From assembly GCA_027294455.1 (NCBI GenBank), contig JAPULZ010000196.1, positions 1 to 64,000 of the forward strand: a DNA stretch of 64,000 nucleotides, read 5' to 3'. This DNA is from Gemmatimonadota bacterium (GTDB lineage Bacteria; Gemmatimonadota; Gemmatimonadetes; Gemmatimonadales; GWC2-71-9). How positions within the stretch are numbered: position 1 is the stretch's first letter; every line of letters begins with the position of its first letter. The notes under the pieces are model-generated. The model made no database searches and had not been told where the DNA came from. It saw only the letters and a program-made list of their open reading frames with translations. This document shows, piece after piece, positions 43,910 to 53,557 of the stretch. A program made the translations under genes and the position numbers.

Positions 43910-44344
43910 ATGAATTTTTTTTGGAAGCGTCTGCTCAAGCACCGCGATCGGGACCTTCGCCCGCAACGCCTGGATTACATGAACGAGGCGTTGGCCCTCG
44001 AGCGCCAGGGCGATTTCGACGCCGCGCTCACGTCGTACCGGCTGGCGCTGCGCGATGACCCGTCCGACCCCAGAATCCTCCAGAACATCGCCATCGCGTT
44101 CTCCAAGGCCGATCAGCAGGAGGAGGCCATTCGGTCGTATCAGAAGGCATTGGAGATCGACCACGAACTAATGGGCGCGCACTACGGCCTGGCGTTCCTG
44201 CTGCTCAGGCGAGGCGAGTCCACATCGGCGGCGGTACACTTGAAGGCGTTTCTCGCCAATCCTCCAAAGGACGCCGAAGCGCAACAATGGATCGACCACG
44301 CACGACACACTCTCGTGGGACTCGGGCACCCGGGGGGCACCTGA
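43910..44344 (+). CDS. TPR repeat protein
   Basis: A 144-residue protein with three TPR units ('ALALERQGDFDAALTSYRLA', 'LQNIAIAFSKADQQEEAIRS', 'GAHYGLAFLLLRRGESTSAA'). A basic N-terminus follows 'MNFFWKRLLKHRDRD'. It begins one base after the V4R stop, so they are co-transcribed. Probably a protein-interaction adaptor. Confidence 0.82.
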   Translation: MNFFWKRLLKHRDRDLRPQRLDYMNEALALERQGDFDAALTSYRLALRDDPSDPRILQNIAIAFSKADQQEEAIRSYQKALEIDHELMGAHYGLAFLLLRRGESTSAAVHLKAFLANPPKDAEAQQWIDHARHTLVGLGHPGGT

Positions 44345-44754
44345 ACCCGACCGCCGCCGCCATGGCGACCGCCGCGGTGCTCACGGCCGGGTGCGGGCTC
44401 GCATCGCCGGACTTCGACCGCATCGTCGCCATGCAACTCGAGAGCTCGGATCAAACCATCCTGGTGGGCGACACCGTGCAACTCGTGGCGCGAGCCGTGA
44501 ACGCGGCCGGTGAAGTCGTCGACAGTATCGCGGTCGTGTGGCGGATCGTTGACGTGGATTCCGGGCAAATCGGCTTCACGCTCGACACCACCACCGGAAT
44601 CCTCGCAGGGACGCGGCCAGGCGCCGGACGAGTGCAGGCCAGCCTGGCCGATCTGCGGTCGAATCCGATCACCACCACCGTCGTGCAGGACTCGAGCGCC
44701 CTCCTTCTCTCGTCGACCGCGTGGCGTCGTCGTGCTCGCGGGAGCCGTCCGTGA
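44341..44754 (+). CDS. Hypothetical lipoprotein with Ig-like domain
   Basis: A roughly 137-residue secreted protein. The lipobox 'VLTAGC' is followed by a beta-rich domain of BIG_2/Ig-like type ('QTILVGDTVQLVARAVNAAG', 'WRIVDVDSGQIGFTLDTTTG'). Two starts are possible: CTG 44341, which overlaps the TPR stop as CTGA after a GGGGGG site and gives a better signal, or ATG 44362 with no ribosome site. The end is basic and reads into the next gene (GTGA overlap). Confidence 0.62.
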   Translation: MNPTAAAMATAAVLTAGCGLASPDFDRIVAMQLESSDQTILVGDTVQLVARAVNAAGEVVDSIAVVWRIVDVDSGQIGFTLDTTTGILAGTRPGAGRVQASLADLRSNPITTTVVQDSSALLLSSTAWRRRARGSRP

Positions 44755-46541
44755 AGAACCCAGAAACGCTCGCACAACTTTTTTTTGGCGCCATCGACCA
44801 CTTCAGCACCAAGCGGGCGGCGCTACGCTACAAGGAGGGCGGGCAATGGCGGGACATCACCCATCAAGAACTGGCCCGCCGCGTGCAGCATGCCGCCCTG
44901 GGGCTTCGGGAACTCGGGCTTGGGCCCGGCGACCGCGTCGCGATCCTCTCGGAAAGCCGGCCCGAGTGGGCGATCGCCGACCTGGCATGTCTCACGATTC
45001 AGTGCACGGACGTTGCGGTGTACTCGAGCCTGATGCCCCACCAGATCAAGTACCTGCTCGTCGATTCCGGAGCCCGGGCCATCTTCGTCGAAAACCGCGT
45101 GCAATACGACAAGATCGCCGAAATTCGCGATCAGGTGCCGCAGCTGGAACACGTCATCATATTCGACACGCCGGATACGGAAATCGATGCGAGGGCGTTC
45201 GATCAGCTTTCGCAAATCGGGGCGTCCGTCGGGGTCAAATACCCCACCTACAAGGCCGACGCCCTGGCCATTCCCCCCGACGCCCTCGCCACGCTGATCT
45301 ACACGTCGGGCACCACCGGCGACCCAAAGGGTGTCATGCTCACCCACCGGAATCTCACGAGCAACGCGCTCGCGGCGCTGCAAGTGCTGCCGGTGGGTCC
45401 CGACGACGTGTGTCTCTCGCTGCTGCCGTTGTCACATAGCTTCGAGCGCAACGCCGGCTTCTATGTGATGATGCACGCGGGCGTCACGATCAACTATTCG
45501 GAAGGCATGGACGCCGTCCAGCACAATCTGCTGGAGGTGAAGCCCACGGTCGTTCTGGCGGTACCGCGTCTGTTCGAGAAAATGTATGCGCGGGTCTTGG
45601 AGAAGGCGCTGTCGGGCGGAGTCGTGAAGAAACGCATTTTCATGTGGGCGCGCCGAACCGCCGATCGCTGGGCCGACCGGAAGCTCGCCAAGAAGCCGGT
45701 GCCTGCCGGGCTGACGTTGAGCTACAGCCTCGCCAACCGATTGGTGTTCTCGAAACTGAAGGCCGCCACGGGCAACCGGTTGCGCTTCTTCGTGTCCGGC
45801 GGCGCGCCCTTGTCACCGGAGATTGCGAAATTCTTCTACGCCGCCGGACTGCCCGTGCTCGAAGGCTACGGTCTCACCGAAACATCTCCCGTGATCTCGG
45901 TGACTCCCCTGGATGCACCGCGCATCGGTACAGTGGGGCTCCCGCTTCCGGGCCAGGAGGTCCGTATCGCCCCGGACGGGGAAATCCTCACGCGGGGTCC
46001 GAACGTGATGTCCGGGTACTACAACAAACCGGAGCAGACGGCCAAAGCAATTGACGGCGACGGCTGGTTCTACACCGGCGATATTGGAGAGTTGGACGAA
46101 GCCGGCTACCTGCGAATCACGGACCGGAAGAAGGACATCATCGTGACCGCCGGCGGCAAGAACATCGCCCCCCAACCGATCGAAAACCGCGTCAAGGGCA
46201 GCGCGTTCGTTTCGAACGCGGTGATTATCGGTGACAAACGCAAGTTCACCATCGTGCTCGTCGTTCCGGAAATCAAAGCCCTCGCCAAGTGGGCACACAA
46301 GCGGAAACTCTCCGTCACCGATCCGGATCAGATACTCAACCTCCCTGACGTCACGGCGAAGCTGGAAAGGGAAGTGATGGTCACGCTGCGCGATCTGGCT
46401 CGCTACCAGATGCCCAAGAAGGTCGTGATCGTCGAGGAAGATTTCACCGTAGAGAACGGGATGTTGACGCCGTCACTGAAGATCAAACGTAACGTTATCG
46501 AAGAACATTATAGAGATCGCATCAACGCCTGCTACGAGTAG
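44751..46541 (+). CDS. Long-chain acyl-CoA synthetase (AMP-forming)
   Basis: ATP-dependent activation of fatty acids with CoA. AMP-binding motif 'LIYTSGTTGDPKGVMLTHRN', 'LSLLPLSHSFERNAGFYVMM', 'FVSGGAPLSPEIAKFFYAAG', 'GYGLTETSPVISV', 'GWFYTGDIGELDEAGYLRIT' and 'DRKKDIIVTAGGKNIAPQPI' mark the FadD/FAA (COG1022) type; 596 residues. GTG 44751 is the start, overlapping the lipoprotein stop with GGGAG upstream. It is last of the V4R-TPR-lipoprotein cluster. Confidence 0.95.
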   Translation: MKNPETLAQLFFGAIDHFSTKRAALRYKEGGQWRDITHQELARRVQHAALGLRELGLGPGDRVAILSESRPEWAIADLACLTIQCTDVAVYSSLMPHQIKYLLVDSGARAIFVENRVQYDKIAEIRDQVPQLEHVIIFDTPDTEIDARAFDQLSQIGASVGVKYPTYKADALAIPPDALATLIYTSGTTGDPKGVMLTHRNLTSNALAALQVLPVGPDDVCLSLLPLSHSFERNAGFYVMMHAGVTINYSEGMDAVQHNLLEVKPTVVLAVPRLFEKMYARVLEKALSGGVVKKRIFMWARRTADRWADRKLAKKPVPAGLTLSYSLANRLVFSKLKAATGNRLRFFVSGGAPLSPEIAKFFYAAGLPVLEGYGLTETSPVISVTPLDAPRIGTVGLPLPGQEVRIAPDGEILTRGPNVMSGYYNKPEQTAKAIDGDGWFYTGDIGELDEAGYLRITDRKKDIIVTAGGKNIAPQPIENRVKGSAFVSNAVIIGDKRKFTIVLVVPEIKALAKWAHKRKLSVTDPDQILNLPDVTAKLEREVMVTLRDLARYQMPKKVVIVEEDFTVENGMLTPSLKIKRNVIEEHYRDRINACYE

Positions 46542-46591
46542 CCGGCCACGTCACGCCTTCTGCCCAACCGTGCCGAGGAACTCGGCGAGTT

Positions 46592-47815
46592 CTACGTACC
46601 TTCGGCGATGCAGCGCTCCGCCCACGCCAACATCACGTCGCTGGCCAGGAGGATGTCGGATTCGGACGAGTTCTCCGCGGGGTTGTGGCTGATCCCGTCC
46701 ACACTGGGAATGAAAAACATGCCGGCAGGGCAACGTCGCGCGGCGTGCTGGGCGTCGTGGCCGGCCATGGAGAAGAGTCGTTCGTGTCCCAGCCCGCGGG
46801 CGCGGAGGATGTCCGCGAGGTGGCTGGCGAGCTGCGGGTCGGTGGGGATCGGCGCACACGACACCACGGGACGCAGTTCCAGGTCCGTCGCGCGCCCGCG
46901 CGCGCCCGCGGCGCGCATGGATTCCACCAAGGCCTCCAGCCTGCGCTCGATGTCGTCCATCGCGTCTTGCTCGCTGGCGCGGATCTCCACGATCGCCGAG
47001 ACCCGACCGGGTATCACGTTCGGCGCCCCCGGCGTCACCTCGAGACGTCCGCAGGTGATCACGGCATCCTCGAGCCCGTCCACCAGGGAGGGCAAACGTG
47101 CCACCACATCGGCCACCGGCACCAGGGCGTCGACACGTCGTCGCATGTCGGTGGTGCCTGCATGGTTGGCCATGCCCGTCCCCACCAATTCAAGGCGGCG
47201 GATCCCTACGATTCCGGTCACAACGCCGACCCGGTTGCCGCTCGTGGTGAGGCGTTCCCCCTGTTCGATGTGGCATTCCAGAAACGCTGCGGCTCGCACG
47301 GGGGGCTCGTAGTCCCAACACCCCGCGGGATCGGGAACGACGTCGCGCACGCGCACACCATCCGCATCCGCGGCGTCGAGGTTGGCCTCCGTGCACCGCC
47401 CCGCGAACACCATAGAGCCGAAGAGACCCGTGTTGAAACGCACTCCTTCTTCGTCACGAAAGACAACGAGTCCGAGGTGGGAACCGGCATCGCCGACATC
47501 CGCCTGGCTCGCCAGGACATGCGTCGCCACGACGACGCCGAGGGCCCCATCCAACCATCCGCCCTCGATCACCGTGTCGAGATGGCTTCCCAACAACACG
47601 ACCGCCGTCCCCTGGGACACGGCGTCCTGGGGCACGATGAACATATTGCCGGCTGCGTCGTCGATTCGGGAAAGGCCGCGAATCGATTGCAATCGCTGCC
47701 AGATGTAGTCGTGGGCTTGGTCTTCTTGCTCGGTGAACGCGAGACGGGTACAGCCTCGTCCCGGAGTCGCAGTGATCCCGCGCAGGTCCCGGAGGGCCTC
47801 AAGTATGTCGATCAC
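46592..47815 (-). CDS. M20 amidohydrolase (allantoate/N-carbamoyl-amino-acid hydrolase family)
   Basis: A 407-residue di-zinc hydrolase of the AllC/HyuC group: 'GSHLDTVIEGGWLDGALGV', 'FRDEEGVRFNTGLFGS', 'ECHIEQGERLTTSGNRVGVV', 'GMANHAGTTDMRRRVDAL', 'MAGHDAQHAARRCPAGMFFI', 'SVDGISHNPAE'. Probably cleaves an N-carbamoyl or ureido bond in purine or hydantoin-type breakdown; the exact substrate is open. It follows folE by 21 bases on the same strand, an unusual pairing that may just be read-through. Confidence 0.92.
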   Translation of the reverse strand: MIDILEALRDLRGITATPGRGCTRLAFTEQEDQAHDYIWQRLQSIRGLSRIDDAAGNMFIVPQDAVSQGTAVVLLGSHLDTVIEGGWLDGALGVVVATHVLASQADVGDAGSHLGLVVFRDEEGVRFNTGLFGSMVFAGRCTEANLDAADADGVRVRDVVPDPAGCWDYEPPVRAAAFLECHIEQGERLTTSGNRVGVVTGIVGIRRLELVGTGMANHAGTTDMRRRVDALVPVADVVARLPSLVDGLEDAVITCGRLEVTPGAPNVIPGRVSAIVEIRASEQDAMDDIERRLEALVESMRAAGARGRATDLELRPVVSCAPIPTDPQLASHLADILRARGLGHERLFSMAGHDAQHAARRCPAGMFFIPSVDGISHNPAENSSESDILLASDVMLAWAERCIAEGT

Positions 47816-47836
47816 CGATCTCCACGATGCGGGAAT

Positions 47837-48481
47837 CTAGTCCAACCAGCGGCCTCCGTGCGCCAGCCGGAGAAACTCATCACGGGCCTTGGCATCGTCA
47901 CGAAACAGGCCGCGGAGCGCACTGGTTACCGTCTTCGAGTTCTGTTTCTGGACGCCCCGCATCATCATGCAAAGATGATACGCCTCAATGACCACGCCGA
48001 CCCCAACCGGCTCCAGCACGTCGACCAGCGCGTCCGCCACTTGATCGGTCAGCCGCTCCTGGACTTGCAGGCGGCGTGCAAAGACGTCTAGCACCCGGGG
48101 GATCTTGGACAAACCTATGATACGACCGTTCGGATAGTAGGCGATGTGAGCCCTTCCGAAGAACGGCAGCATATGATGCTCACACAGGGAATACACCTCG
48201 ATGTCGCGGACGACGACCATACTCTCGTGTTTCCCTTCGAACACACCGTCGCCGACCACATCCGCCACGCTCTGGCGATATCCACGCGTGAGCCATTCAA
48301 GGGACTTTCCAACACGCTCCGGCGTTCTGCGCAGGCCTTCACGAGTTGGATCTTCGCCCAACGCGGTCAACATGGCCCGCACGAGATCCGGCAGATCTCT
48401 TGCTCCCTGGGAAGCACTGTCGGCCCCGACGGACGCGTCGGCGGCCGGTTGGTCGCGGCCCTGCGCGACTCGAAGCGACAT
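47837..48481 (-). CDS. folE: GTP cyclohydrolase I
   Basis: GTP to 7,8-dihydroneopterin triphosphate, first step of folate (and pterin) synthesis. '[20 protein letters not shown]', '[20 protein letters not shown]' (zinc Cys-His-His), '[20 protein letters not shown]' and '[21 protein letters not shown]' are clear. The 214-residue length is complete. It starts at ATG 48481 with AGGAGTAGGA upstream. Confidence 0.97.
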   Translation of the reverse strand: MSLRVAQGRDQPAADASVGADSASQGARDLPDLVRAMLTALGEDPTREGLRRTPERVGKSLEWLTRGYRQSVADVVGDGVFEGKHESMVVVRDIEVYSLCEHHMLPFFGRAHIAYYPNGRIIGLSKIPRVLDVFARRLQVQERLTDQVADALVDVLEPVGVGVVIEAYHLCMMMRGVQKQNSKTVTSALRGLFRDDAKARDEFLRLAHGGRWLD

Positions 48482-48833
48482 TCCTACTCCTTTATCCCGC
48501 CCTCGCGGGGGGCTGGTCCATGGTACGCATGAAGCTTATTTTGCCCGACGCGCTCGAGTCAAGACGTGGACGGAAGGTGACAAAGAAAACCGGCGCATCC
48601 TGAAGATGCACCGGTTGAGCCGGGGGTGGGGCCGAAGAGGATTATTGAAGCCCGAAAACATACATACCGCGCTGTCGTCATGACGTCAGCCTTCCCCTTC
48701 CAGGGCATGACTTCGGCCGTAATATCGAGCGCGTTTTCAGACCTGTTGGCTCAATAATTGTGCTCTTCACCCCCCGGCGATCAGAACGGACGCGAATATA
48801 CCCTGGGGCATTTCTAGCGTCAAGCGAGGCGAA
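48482..48833. other. Intergenic region upstream of folE
   Basis: A 352-base gap between folE (leftward) and a small membrane protein gene (rightward). It contains the terminator-like hairpin at 48588-48616, and AT-rich stretches near 48740-48760 and 48790-48805. No other gene or riboswitch could be supported. Confidence 0.5.
48588..48616 (-). terminator. Likely intrinsic terminator, leftward
   Basis: AACCGGCGCATC (48588-48599), loop CTGAA, GATGCACCGGTT (48605-48616). Read on the minus strand it is a 12-bp stem with one G-U pair, followed by TTCTTTG, so it would end leftward transcripts coming from the long DNA-repair operon or a folE-upstream transcript. Confidence 0.65.
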
Positions 48834-48989
48834 ATGAAATATACCATCTTGGGCGGGGCCTGTGTTGTGACCTGGATCATTGTAGCGTTCGTCATCCCCC
48901 TGCAAAGCGGGTGGGCACATCTGCCGCTGGGCGCCGGGGTGATATTGATCGGCATGGGCATCGTGATCGCTTCGGAGAAGCGAGACTAG
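48834..48989 (+). CDS. 51-residue two-helix membrane protein
   Basis: Two hydrophobic helices, 'LGGACVVTWIIVAFVIPLQ' and 'LGAGVILIGMGIVIASE', end in 'KRD'. ATG 48834 has AGCGAGG upstream. Not in any family I recognise. It is convergent with the acetyltransferase gene; their stop codons share bases (CTAG, 48986-48989). Its short length leaves some doubt. Confidence 0.5.
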   Translation: MKYTILGGACVVTWIIVAFVIPLQSGWAHLPLGAGVILIGMGIVIASEKRD

Positions 48990-49954
48990 ATCTCCCAATT
49001 CGACAACAAGATTTCGCTATCCCCGACGGCGGGCTCGGGAAACCCGCCCAACGTCATCCGGAGATCGGTCCAACGCACGCGGTACCCGGCCTCGATGAGC
49101 GACGTGTACGCCGCCGGCGAACTGGTTTGACAGCGAATCGCCAACCGTCCCAGGCCCACTTGCGATGCGCACGCCTCGAGAGCCGTCACGAGCCGGTCGA
49201 AGGTCTCGCCGGAATCCGCGAAGATCTTGAGGACACGCAGATCCTCCGCCGGCCGCGACTCTACGAGCGCCTCGGAATGCCATAACGCGAACCCCCGCAC
49301 GTTGCCGTCGTCGATCACCACGGTGTCGCCCACACCCAGCTCCGCGGTCAACTCGAGTTCTCTGGTGAAGTCGTATCCCGGCGCGGAGCACTGCAGCCGC
49401 TCGCGACACGCCAGGGTCATGGCATCGCGCTCGCTGCTGCTCAGTTGGCTGAGGCGAACGCCAACCCGCCGGTCGGAGGCCCGGGATTCCCCTGTCAGGG
49501 TCACCGTGAGGTGGCCGGGCACGAACCCCAGGCGCGAGTAGAACCCGATATTGTCCACGGTCCGGGGCATGGTCTCCAGGCCGATGGTCGTGACGTCTTG
49601 GTCGCGCAACCACGTTGCCGCCGTATCGACGATGACGGTGCCGATCCCCGAACCTTGCCGGCTCGGGCGGACGGCCAGGGGACCCATCCATCCCTCGGCA
49701 CCCGAATGGTGCGCGATGTTGAACGCCACAATGTCACCTTGCTGGTCTCGCCACAGCATGGCCCCCGCCCCGGCATCGCGAATGGCGTATCGCCAGATTT
49801 CGGGATTCAGCCTCGGGACACGCACTCCCATCATGCCGTCGCGGCGATACCGATCCGTGAACGAGTCGGCGAACACCATGTTGAGCTGCCGCACGTCCTC
49901 CAGTTGCACGCGGTGCGGCCCGGACACCGAGTCCTTAGACGGTCGCGGGGACAT
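48986..49954 (-). CDS. Tandem GNAT acetyltransferase
   Basis: A 322-residue protein with two GNAT folds. The N-terminal one has the acetyl-CoA motif 'VRPSRQGSGIGTVIVDTAAT' and 'FYSRLGFVPGH'; the C-terminal one, after 'SQLSSSERDAMTLACRERLQ', has no clear motif A and may be degenerate. It overlaps the Rad50 gene by 20 bases and is the last gene of the NurA-HerA-Mre11-Rad50 operon. A role in that system is not evident. Confidence 0.85.
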   Translation of the reverse strand: MSPRPSKDSVSGPHRVQLEDVRQLNMVFADSFTDRYRRDGMMGVRVPRLNPEIWRYAIRDAGAGAMLWRDQQGDIVAFNIAHHSGAEGWMGPLAVRPSRQGSGIGTVIVDTAATWLRDQDVTTIGLETMPRTVDNIGFYSRLGFVPGHLTVTLTGESRASDRRVGVRLSQLSSSERDAMTLACRERLQCSAPGYDFTRELELTAELGVGDTVVIDDGNVRGFALWHSEALVESRPAEDLRVLKIFADSGETFDRLVTALEACASQVGLGRLAIRCQTSSPAAYTSLIEAGYRVRWTDLRMTLGGFPEPAVGDSEILLSNWEI

Positions 49955-52364
49955 GTTGCTCCATGGACGATTCCTCAGTCACGACGGCGGCCTGGGCCCG
50001 CGTATCGAGCGCCACACGCCACACTTGATCGGCGCCTTCCTTCACGGACTCGATGTGGGTGATGAGCACCACTTGCGGGAAGCGATCGCTCAGCCTCCGC
50101 AGGAGATCGACTACCAGCCGTCGTCGAGAGTCGTCGAGACCACCGAAAATCTCATCGAGAACCAGTAAAGAAAGCGGCTGCCCTGCCCGGTCCGCAACCA
50201 TTTGGCTGATCGCCAGCCGAAGCGCCAGGTTGAGCACGTCGTCTTCGCCACCGGAGATGACCGGCTTCGGCAGCCCGTCCTCCAGGACGGTGATGCGATA
50301 TTGCTCATCCAATTCGAATTCTTGGTAGCGGCCATCGGTGAGATCGACCACGAACCGCGAAGCCAGTTCGGACAGATCCGGCCGGAGCTTCGCGTTCAAC
50401 TCACCCCGGAGATCCTCCAAGGCCGTGTCGAGCTCGTCGTGCAACGTGAGATCCGTCCGTACCGCAACCGCGCGAGTTGCCCGCTCGGCCCGTTCCCCGA
50501 TCCGGCGCTCGACGCTCTCGAGCGCGGCCGCCGCAGCTCTCCCGTCACCCTTGAGCGTGGCCGCGCGAAGCTCCACGTCCCGGAACACCGCCTCCGCGGA
50601 TTCATGCTGCTTGCGCGCCTGGGCATACCCGTCTTCCGTGTAGCCCGACGCGGCGATGGCCTCCGCCAATTGCTCGAGGTGCTCCTCCCGCGCGGACAAC
50701 GATTGCTCGGCCTGCTCCGCGTCGGTCACGAGCCGCTCCGCGTGCTCGGCCCTGACGTGAAGCTGGGCCGCCACCTGGACAGAGGGCTCGAGCCGTTTCA
50801 TCTCCTTGCGAACCGAATCGTGCAACTCGGCATCGTATTCGTCTGAGAGACCGGCGAGCTCGGTTTCCAGGGCCCTCAAATGTCCCTGCAGCCGGCCCAG
50901 ATCGCACTGGGCTTGCTGGTGTTGCCGCACGTTGGCATCGGACTCGGCCGTGCGCCGCAGCCGGTCCTCCAGCTCCTTGCCCGCCGTCTTGCGCTCCCGT
51001 TGCGACGCCTGCACTTCCTCGGGCTCCGACGCCAGCTGCTTGACTCGTGCCTTGTAAAACTTGCCGTTGGACTTGATTTCCTCGAGCTGTGCAGCGAGGG
51101 TCGCCAGCACCGATTCGTACTCCGGGCCCAACGGCCGCGCACACGTCGGACACTGGCCATCCGCTCCGGCTTCGAGGATGCGCTTCCGGTGCGTGGCCAG
51201 ATCCTTGTACTGGTCGAGCAAGCCCAGCCGCTTGGTTTCCGCGTCCTGGCGATTGCTGACCCAGGCCGTGTGCCTGGCCTCCTCGTGCCGACGTAGCTCA
51301 TCGAGGGTCGCCCGTGCCTTGTCCAGCGCGGACTTGGCGTTCTCGTGTTCGGCGCCGACGTCGGCCATGGCGGCCACGCGCTGCAGCACCCGTTCGGTTT
51401 GTTGCCTGACCTCGGTGAGCTGGCCCGACAGCGAGCGCCGCCGGCCGGCGACCTGGGCCTCGCGGTCCAGCCGCTCGAGTTCGGCGCGAACCGCCTGGGC
51501 GCGATCCAGGTCTGGCTGGAGTTCCTCCAATTGGTTTCTGGCCGTCAAGGCGTCCGCCAGCTGGCGATCGATCCGGTCGAACTCCCGTCGTGCCTGCAGA
51601 ACCGCTTGTTCGGCGATGCGCCGTTCACCGTCGGCCGCGAGATTCGCCTCGCGCAGTGCCTTCATCTCGGTCCACATGGGACCAAGATCCTGCGAAGCCC
51701 GTTTGGCGCGCTCCATCTCCTCGGAGATTTCCACCATTCGGGTTTTCACGTCTTTCAGGGACTCGCGCGCATCGGCCCGCTCCCGCTGCAGTCCCTCGAG
51801 GCCCTCCAGTCCCTGCTCCAGACCCGACAACTCCGCCCGCAACGTGGAACGACGCTGTCGCAGGTGACCCTGGGCCTGTCGGAGCTTCTCGTATCCCAAG
51901 AGGCGCGACAGGAACTTGGCGCGCTCGGTGGGGCCCATGGAGGCCATGACCGCAAGTTCTTTCTGTCCCGTGAAATACGTGCTGAAGAACTCGTCATGGG
52001 TCATTCCCAGGAGATGCTCGATCTTGCTCGACACGGCCTGGTGGCTGTTCGCCACCGGCCCCTCGCCACCGTCCTGGTACAGTTCCGCACCGTAGAGACT
52101 GCGAGTGATGCGGTACTCGTGCGGCCCGAGCGCGAAGTCCAACTCCACCCTGACCGGGGCGCGCGCCGGGGCACTGAGGCGCCGCAGCGAGTCACGGCTC
52201 CCGCGCGCCGCCACGTTGCCGTACAACACCCACCCAATGGCCTCTATGAGCGTGGTTTTCCCGGAGCCATTGGGCCCGACGACCGCGGTGAGCCCCGGAC
52301 CCAGCTTCATCTCCGTCTCCGCATGCTGGCGGAAGTTGACGAGCTTCAGGCGGTGCAGTTGCAT
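49935..52364 (-). CDS. Rad50/SbcC-like SMC ATPase
   Basis: An 809-residue DNA double-strand-break ATPase. Walker A 'GPNGSGKT' (residues 30-37), Q-loop 'TYFTGQKELAV', two long coiled coils, zinc hook 'CPTC' (C405, C408) at their midpoint, signature 'VISGGEDDVLNLALRLA', Walker B 'LLVLDEIFGGLD', D-loop and 'VVLITHIESVKEGAD'. It is shorter than E. coli SbcC (1048) and closer in size to archaeal Rad50. It pairs with the upstream Mre11-like nuclease, whose stop abuts this ATG. Together they would recognise and process DNA ends. Confidence 0.94.
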   Translation of the reverse strand: MQLHRLKLVNFRQHAETEMKLGPGLTAVVGPNGSGKTTLIEAIGWVLYGNVAARGSRDSLRRLSAPARAPVRVELDFALGPHEYRITRSLYGAELYQDGGEGPVANSHQAVSSKIEHLLGMTHDEFFSTYFTGQKELAVMASMGPTERAKFLSRLLGYEKLRQAQGHLRQRRSTLRAELSGLEQGLEGLEGLQRERADARESLKDVKTRMVEISEEMERAKRASQDLGPMWTEMKALREANLAADGERRIAEQAVLQARREFDRIDRQLADALTARNQLEELQPDLDRAQAVRAELERLDREAQVAGRRRSLSGQLTEVRQQTERVLQRVAAMADVGAEHENAKSALDKARATLDELRRHEEARHTAWVSNRQDAETKRLGLLDQYKDLATHRKRILEAGADGQCPTCARPLGPEYESVLATLAAQLEEIKSNGKFYKARVKQLASEPEEVQASQRERKTAGKELEDRLRRTAESDANVRQHQQAQCDLGRLQGHLRALETELAGLSDEYDAELHDSVRKEMKRLEPSVQVAAQLHVRAEHAERLVTDAEQAEQSLSAREEHLEQLAEAIAASGYTEDGYAQARKQHESAEAVFRDVELRAATLKGDGRAAAAALESVERRIGERAERATRAVAVRTDLTLHDELDTALEDLRGELNAKLRPDLSELASRFVVDLTDGRYQEFELDEQYRITVLEDGLPKPVISGGEDDVLNLALRLAISQMVADRAGQPLSLLVLDEIFGGLDDSRRRLVVDLLRRLSDRFPQVVLITHIESVKEGADQVWRVALDTRAQAAVVTEESSMEQHVPATV

Positions 52365-53555
52365 CTAGCCTTCGGCCTGCTCTCGCTCGACCTGCTCCAG
52401 GTAATGCTTTCCCAGGGCAACCAGGGCATCACGCTCGACGCCGGGGGTGAGTTCCCGTCTCGCGAGGTAGTCGGCCACCGTTTCATCGAGCGTACGGCGC
52501 TGTCCCGGGGCGGCGACACCCACCTCCTGATGTACCACGGGACGCCGAATATCCAGGTGATAGTGCAGCGCCCGCACCTTGAGGTCGCGAATGGCCGCGT
52601 GGTTCAGCTCGCGGGCGACGCCGCGCGTGACGTTCGTGACGACCTGCCGGATGACCTGGTCATCGACGCCGTCGGCGATGCCGTCGACGCGCTGGGTGAT
52701 CAGCGCGTCGAGCTCGGCCGCTTCCAAGCCCTGGCCGTCGATGGGCGACAGATCGAGGTGGCGTCGTGCCATCTCGATGGGCATGAATTCCACCGCCGCA
52801 TTGCCCTCCCGCAGCGTCGCCAGCAACCAGCCCTTCGGGTGTCCCCATCCCAACCGCGCCGCCTCCCCGAGCTCCCCCCACGGATTCGTACTCACGTATT
52901 CCAGGGAACCCGCATACCACGCGTTGGGCGTCACTTGCTGCGCCACGTGGTAATGCCCGAGGGCGACGTAGCTCCACTCGTCCGCATGCAAATCTCCGGG
53001 CTCGACCAGGGCGCCACCATATTCGACGAAGGAGCGGTCGCCGGGGACCACACCGGCCACCTCGCCATGCGTCACCAGGACGTTCCACCTGGTTCCGGGC
53101 TCGGGCTCCATGGCCGGCCGCGGCGATGCTCGGATGGCCTGGTCGGGTACGCAGAGCACTGACAGATCCAGGTCCTCGAAGCTCAGTCGCGTCGGTCCGC
53201 GCACGATGGCGTGAATATTGGGAAGCGCCTCGAACAGGGTCAGGATCGTCCCGGTCTCGACGGAGCGGGGGGTATCGTGGTTTCCCGCGATCACGATGAT
53301 CGGGACGTGCGGCATCGCCTCGTGCAACCGCCGGAACTGGTTGAACGAGTCGAGGATCGCGGGGTTCGTGGGGCGTACGGTATGGAAGATGTCCCCCGCC
53401 ACGAGCACCACGTCCGGCGCCGCCGCCACCACACCATCCACCGCGCGGCGAAACGCGTTGGCGACATCGGCTTCCCGCTGATTGATTCCCTGGGCCGTCT
53501 GGCGCGTGTACTGCCGGAAACCGAGATGAAGATCTGCCAGGTGCGCGAGCTTCAC
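52365..53555 (-). CDS. Mre11/SbcD-like DNA nuclease
   Basis: A 396-residue calcineurin-like nuclease. All phosphodiesterase motifs are seen: 'LAHLADLHLGFR', 'VVLVAGDIFHTVRP', 'IVIAGNHDTPRS', 'LVTHGEVAG' and 'VALGHYHVAQQ'. The C-terminal region would bind the Rad50 coiled-coil base. The start GTG 53555 is two bases after the stop of the exported protein gene and gives the canonical N-terminus; the open frame extends further upstream but has no motif. It is the partner of the Rad50-like ATPase. Confidence 0.93.
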   Translation of the reverse strand: MKLAHLADLHLGFRQYTRQTAQGINQREADVANAFRRAVDGVVAAAPDVVLVAGDIFHTVRPTNPAILDSFNQFRRLHEAMPHVPIIVIAGNHDTPRSVETGTILTLFEALPNIHAIVRGPTRLSFEDLDLSVLCVPDQAIRASPRPAMEPEPGTRWNVLVTHGEVAGVVPGDRSFVEYGGALVEPGDLHADEWSYVALGHYHVAQQVTPNAWYAGSLEYVSTNPWGELGEAARLGWGHPKGWLLATLREGNAAVEFMPIEMARRHLDLSPIDGQGLEAAELDALITQRVDGIADGVDDQVIRQVVTNVTRGVARELNHAAIRDLKVRALHYHLDIRRPVVHQEVGVAAPGQRRTLDETVADYLARRELTPGVERDALVALGKHYLEQVEREQAEG

Positions 53556-53557
53556 GA

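Noticed and set aside
48482-48833. Possible riboswitch or small RNA upstream of folE
   Set aside because: The only strong structure is the terminator-like hairpin; its orientation and U-tract fit termination, and no conserved riboswitch core was recognised.
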